Assembly (NCBI GenBank): GCA_002449135.1
Contig: DKCH01000011.1
Coordinates: 1-5,991 of the forward strand
Length of the DNA stretch: 5,991 nucleotides
From: Caryophanales bacterium UBA6879
Lineage (GTDB): Bacteria > Bacillota_I > Bacilli_A > RFN20 > CAG-288
Direction: 5' to 3'
The notes under the pieces were generated by a model, which made no database searches, was not told the origin of the DNA, and saw only the letters and a list, made by a program, of their open reading frames with translations. The translations under genes and the position numbers were made by a program. Numbering within the stretch: the first letter of the stretch is position 1; the number at the start of each line of letters is the position of its first letter. Below are positions 5,675-5,991 of this stretch, piece after piece.

Positions 5675-5991
5675 ATGGCATTTTTAGAAAAACTATTTGG
5701 TATAGATCGTCGAGCCTTTAACAAAATTGAGAAAAAAGCTCGTGGGGTTTTTGACTATGAAGAAGAAATGAGAAACCTTTCTGATAAAGAGTTACAAGCA
5801 AAGACTCCTTATTTCAAAGACTTATTAAAACAAGGTGTTCCATTAGATGATTTATTACCAGAAGCTTTTGCTACTTGCCGTGAAGCCGCTAAAAGAGTTA
5901 TCGGCCAATTTCCTTATCCTGTTCAAGTCTTTGGTGCCACAGTTTTAAACGAAGGTGATGTTGCGGAAATGAAAACAGGTGAAGGTAAAAC
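5675..5991 (+). CDS. secA: Preprotein translocase ATPase SecA, N-terminal 105 residues, cut by the window edge
   Basis: SecA is the essential ATPase that drives unfolded secretory proteins through the SecYEG channel. The visible part has the amphipathic start MAFLEKLFG, the helical segment NLSDKELQAKTPYFKDLL (34-51), LPEAFATCREAAKRVIGQ (61-78), the adenine-contacting Gln region YPVQVFG (Q84) and the Walker A hallmark EMKTGEGK, which ends at the right edge. This matches the N-terminal nucleotide-binding domain, about one eighth of the usual 800-900 residues. The start is supported by AGGAG seven bases before the ATG. The segment VFGATVLNEGDVAEM replaces the common GGIALHEGxIAEM, a divergence I associate with Mollicutes-like SecA. 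It is a housekeeping gene with its own promoter, divergent from the sugar operon and probably unrelated in function. The lipoprotein encoded in the window would be among its export clients. Confidence 0.97.
   Translation, partial: MAFLEKLFGIDRRAFNKIEKKARGVFDYEEEMRNLSDKELQAKTPYFKDLLKQGVPLDDLLPEAFATCREAAKRVIGQFPYPVQVFGATVLNEGDVAEMKTGEGK

Noticed and set aside
1..5991. CRISPR array, tRNA or rRNA genes, insertion sequences, toxin-antitoxin or phage-defence genes
   Set aside because: No repeat-spacer pattern, no cloverleaf or rRNA-like conserved sequence, and no transposase, nuclease or toxin motifs were seen on either strand.

Overview
The window is AT-rich, low-GC DNA from a bacterium of the Firmicutes/Mollicutes side of the tree. 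The clues are strong AGGAGG-type ribosome binding sites, A/T-rich codon choice, a lipoprotein signal peptide, and the N-terminus of a SecA that looks Mollicutes- or Erysipelotrichia-like. Every tryptophan is encoded by TGG and no reading frame is broken by TGA. The standard code is therefore in use, which argues against Mycoplasma/Spiroplasma (code 4) and fits Acholeplasma, Izemoplasma/RF39-type or Erysipelotrichia-type lineages. The lineage is an inference.

Positions 1-5021 hold one leftward (minus-strand) gene cluster for uptake and catabolism of a sugar, glycoside or cyclitol. In transcription order it encodes a LacI-family regulator (5021-4014), a xylose-isomerase-like TIM-barrel enzyme (4000-3002), a Gfo/Idh/MocA NAD(P)-dependent oxidoreductase (2995-1844), a substrate-binding lipoprotein (1752-691) and the first nucleotide-binding domain of a sugar ABC ATPase (635 to beyond the left edge). 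The gaps are 13, 6, 91 and 55 bases. A strong 11-bp stem-loop lies between the binding-protein and ATPase genes. The permease gene would be expected past the left edge.

Positions 5022-5674 are a 653-base, very AT-rich divergent intergenic region. It contains an extended -10 promoter facing the operon, one LacI/CcpA-type operator just downstream of that predicted start, and two more operator-like sites about 200 and 255 bases upstream. The pair of upstream sites flanks an 8-bp tandem repeat and lies next to a terminator-like hairpin. From 5675 to the right edge a plus-strand secA begins, with its own well-formed promoter (TTGTAA-17-TAAAAT) and Shine-Dalgarno site.

Inferred working model: the lipoprotein captures an external sugar-like molecule and the ABC transporter imports it. 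The oxidoreductase oxidises a hydroxyl to a ketone, and the TIM-barrel enzyme isomerises, epimerises or cleaves the keto product. The LacI protein represses the whole set, including its own gene, until the substrate is present. The substrate cannot be read from the sequence. The enzyme pair belongs to recognisable but largely uncharacterised subfamilies, and this is the most interesting biology here.
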